A stretch of 64,000 bases of DNA from Sphingomonas sp. NFR15 (GTDB lineage Bacteria; Pseudomonadota; Alphaproteobacteria; Sphingomonadales; Sphingomonadaceae), in NCBI RefSeq assembly GCF_900103265.1, contig NZ_FMWX01000004.1:186001-250000 (forward strand), read 5' to 3'. The first letter of the stretch is position 1. Each line of letters opens with the position of its first letter. A program made the translations under genes and the position numbers. A model generated the notes under the pieces. That model did no database searches. It was not told the origin of the DNA and was given only the letters and a program-made list of their open reading frames with translations. Shown piece by piece: positions 62,306 to 64,000 of this stretch.

Positions 62306-63397
62306 CTACAATGCCTTTTCGATGATGGGATTGAAGCGGTCGTCCCACAGCGCGCGGACATCGACCTTGCCCTGCACCTGCCCCGCCTTGGCGAAGACGC
62401 GCGCGACCTCCTCCTGCGAGGCGATCGCCGCCTCGGTGACCGGGCGCAATTCGTAAACCGCGCTCCGGCGCGCGAACTGGTCGCGCACATAGGCCACTGG
62501 CACGCCGATATCCTCGGCGATGATGCCGGCCCATTGGTCCTGATGCGTGGCGGCCCATGCGTACGCGCGGCGCAGCAGCGTCAGATATTCGCCGATGATC
62601 TTGACCCTGGCCGGATCGGCGAGCGCATCGACATGCGCCGAGACGATGTAATTGCCCGAGAGGAAGCCGAGCGCGGTCTTGAGGATGCGCGCGCCCTCGG
62701 TCGCGATCGCGCGCTGGATCGGGAAGCCGTAGATCGCCCAAGCATCGACCGATCCGCGCGAGAACGCCGCCGCCCCGTCCGACACGCCGACCGCGACCGG
62801 GGTGATGTCGGCCCAGCTCAGGCCTACCGACTCGAGCATCTTGATGAGGAAATATTGGCTCGTCGTCGCCCGCACATAGGCGACGCGCTTGCCCTTGAGA
62901 TCGGCGAGCGAGCGGATGCGAGCCCCCTTGGGCACCAGCACCACCTGATTGTTGACGTCGCCATGCTGGACCGCGATCTGGCGGAAGCTGTGGATGTTGG
63001 ACGCGGCGGCGAAGACCGGCGGAATCTCGCTCATCCCGCCGAAATCGAGCGAGCCGCCGTTGAACGCCTCCACCACCTGCTGGCCCGACTGAAACTCGCT
63101 ATACTCGAGCCGGAAGCCCTCGGGGCGGATCCCGGCGGATTTGAACAGCAGCCGCGCATCGCCTTCGCCGCGCCCGATCACCGCCAGCCGCAGCGTCGGC
63201 TCGGCGTTCGCGGTGCCGGCATGGCAGCCGGTGACGACCAGCGCGCCCGCCGTCAGAATCGCCCCGCGCAGCAGCGTGCGGCGATCGATCGCGATGCCGC
63301 GCGGCGCGGCGGAATCTGGCTGGAAGGAAATGACGGCACCTCTCGTGACAGGGGATGCGGGCGACGCTATCGGCACCCCGGCGGCGCCATCAAACAA
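62306..63397 (-). CDS. Tat-type sulfonate ABC substrate-binding protein (SsuA-like)
   Basis: This second periplasmic binding protein has a twin-arginine signal (IDRRTLLRGAILTAGA) ending in lipobox VTGC. SsuA/NMT1 segments follow: SEFQSGQQVVEAFNGGSLDFGG (split at its helix), VLVPKGARIRSLADLKG and VDAWAIYGFPIQRA. From the ATG at 63397 it has 363 residues. A strong GAGAGG sits 7 nt before an ATT codon at 63331, which would give a compact Tat signal and leave the operator at the same distance as in ssuC; that start is plausible. No permease is adjacent, so it may share SsuBC. Confidence 0.85.
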   Translation of the reverse strand: MFDGAAGVPIASPASPVTRGAVISFQPDSAAPRGIAIDRRTLLRGAILTAGALVVTGCHAGTANAEPTLRLAVIGRGEGDARLLFKSAGIRPEGFRLEYSEFQSGQQVVEAFNGGSLDFGGMSEIPPVFAAASNIHSFRQIAVQHGDVNNQVVLVPKGARIRSLADLKGKRVAYVRATTSQYFLIKMLESVGLSWADITPVAVGVSDGAAAFSRGSVDAWAIYGFPIQRAIATEGARILKTALGFLSGNYIVSAHVDALADPARVKIIGEYLTLLRRAYAWAATHQDQWAGIIAEDIGVPVAYVRDQFARRSAVYELRPVTEAAIASQEEVARVFAKAGQVQGKVDVRALWDDRFNPIIEKAL

Positions 63398-63412
63398 GTA
63401 ATCCTTGGCCCT

Positions 63413-63429
63413 TATGAGCCTCGCTCAAC
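63413..63429. promoter_or_regulatory. Predicted LysR operator 2 (T-N11-A) in the second divergent region
   Basis: TATGAGCCTCGCTCAAC carries ATGAGC-CTC-GCTCAA, sharing the TAT, AGC and TCGCTCA positions with operator 1 in the same orientation. It lies 82-98 bp upstream of the proposed ATT start of the binding-protein gene and 130 bp upstream of the divergent FAD/NAD(P) gene. A perfect 14-bp palindrome, ACCCGAATTCGGGT, follows at 63427-63440. Confidence 0.62.
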
Positions 63430-63558
63430 CCGAATTCGGGTCGGCCGCCCCGCACGCCCATAAATCCCATCAAATCCGTGGAGATAACACGGATCGCCCG
63501 CCCGTCGCCGATCTGCGATAGAGGTCGGAACGACGATTCGGTTTGGCATAAGGTGGGC

Positions 63559-64000
63559 ATGGCGAAGAGCATCGCGATCATCGGCGGCGGTTTCTCGGGC
63601 ACGCTCGCCGCCATCAACCTGCTCCGCCATTGCGAGTCGCGGCTGGTGCTGATCGAGCGACAGCCGCTCGCCGGCGAGGGGCTCGCCTATGGCGCGGCAC
63701 ACCCGGCGCATCTGCTCAACGTGCGCGCCGCCAACATGAGCGCCTTTCCCGACGACCCGGGCCAATTCCACCGCTGGGTCGCGGCGCAGGCGCCGGGCGG
63801 CGATCCCAACCCGTTCGTCCCCCGGCTCCGCTACGGCGACTATCTGCGCGAACTGCTCGATGCCGCGCGCCACGCCGCCGAAGGCCGGCTGGAGATCATC
63901 CGCGGCGACGCGGTCGATGTGATCCGCGACGGCGGCACCACGCACGTCGTCCTCGACGATGGCCGCCGGATCGACGTGGATACCGCGATGCTCGCGATCG
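63559..64000 (+). CDS. FAD/NAD(P)-binding protein (3' truncated by window)
   Basis: The visible 147 residues start MAKSIAIIGGGFSGTLAA, a Rossmann G-x-G-x-x-G dinucleotide site. LVLIERQPLAGEGLAYG, HLLNVRAANMSAFPDDPGQF and RLRYGDYLRELLD follow, as in the NAD_binding_9-type flavoprotein family. An AAGGTGG site precedes the ATG. The gene runs off the window. It diverges from the second sulfur operon and may belong to the regulon. It could be a reductase or oxygenase component, but nothing in the visible part decides this. Confidence 0.85.
   Translation, partial: MAKSIAIIGGGFSGTLAAINLLRHCESRLVLIERQPLAGEGLAYGAAHPAHLLNVRAANMSAFPDDPGQFHRWVAAQAPGGDPNPFVPRLRYGDYLRELLDAARHAAEGRLEIIRGDAVDVIRDGGTTHVVLDDGRRIDVDTAMLAI

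Overview
The window is high-GC chromosomal DNA that reads like a free-living alphaproteobacterium of the Sphingomonadaceae (Sphingomonas type). Supporting signs are a DivL-type pseudo-histidine kinase next to tsaE, amgK and murU, the addB-addA-trxA block, a large TonB-dependent receptor with a Sphingomonas-style plug, an AmgK/MurU recycling pair, and dispersed palindromic repeats of the kind common in sphingomonads. This placement is inferred from gene content and order; no rRNA or marker gene was compared. The coding density is very high, many genes overlap by 4 nt, and no gap exceeds 300 bp. No tRNA, rRNA, phage, insertion sequence or CRISPR array was seen.

Layout: 1-4.7 kb holds an endonuclease/exonuclease/phosphatase fragment, lapA-like, pyrF, an acetyltransferase, a GST, a glycosyltransferase and a DUF938 methyltransferase-like gene. 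4.9-6.4 kb holds trxC, and metA behind a SAM-I-family riboswitch. 6.5-11.6 kb is a five-gene MarR-FUSC-DUF1656-HlyD-NodT efflux operon joined entirely by 4-nt overlaps. 11.7-15.7 kb holds an RNase H-like gene, a CitE-type lyase, an acyl-CoA ligase and tyrS. 15.7-19.1 kb holds GNAT, LysR, apaG and metZ. 19.1-24.6 kb holds a PMT-family glycosyltransferase, a 2-hydroxyacid dehydrogenase, a GT2-GtrA fusion, leuB and recO. 24.6-31.5 kb holds an RcnB-like repeat protein, free methionine-R-sulfoxide reductase, an FMN reductase, a FABP-like protein, a UBP zinc finger, an OYE-family enzyme and uvrC. 31.6-43.0 kb is trxA-addA-addB-murU-amgK-tsaE-divL. 43.2-48 kb holds a TonB receptor and ahcY. 48.1-51.7 kb holds an ECF41-type sigma factor with its carboxymuconolactone-decarboxylase partner, pyrB and a catalytically degenerate pyrC.

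The most unusual part is 51.8-64 kb, an organosulfur assimilation region. One operon (ssuC, ssuB, thiol dioxygenase, triple rhodanese, LLM flavin monooxygenase, substrate-binding lipoprotein, class II aldolase) diverges from a LysR gene. A second operon (Tat-type substrate-binding protein, DszC-like flavoprotein, D-2-hydroxyacid dehydrogenase) diverges from a FAD/NAD(P)-binding protein. The same LysR-type operator (ATRAGC-N3-GCTCAW) lies upstream of both operons in the same orientation, which suggests one regulon. Neither the gene combination nor the altered monooxygenase residues match the standard ssuEADCB system.

Two families of dispersed palindromes punctuate the window. Type A (CCGTTCGT...ACGAACGG, ten copies) always lies just 3' of a gene and sits in every convergent junction with room for it. 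Type B (CCCCCGCG...CGCGGGGG, two copies) lies in divergent promoter regions, and one copy is translated as the N-terminus of a membrane protein.
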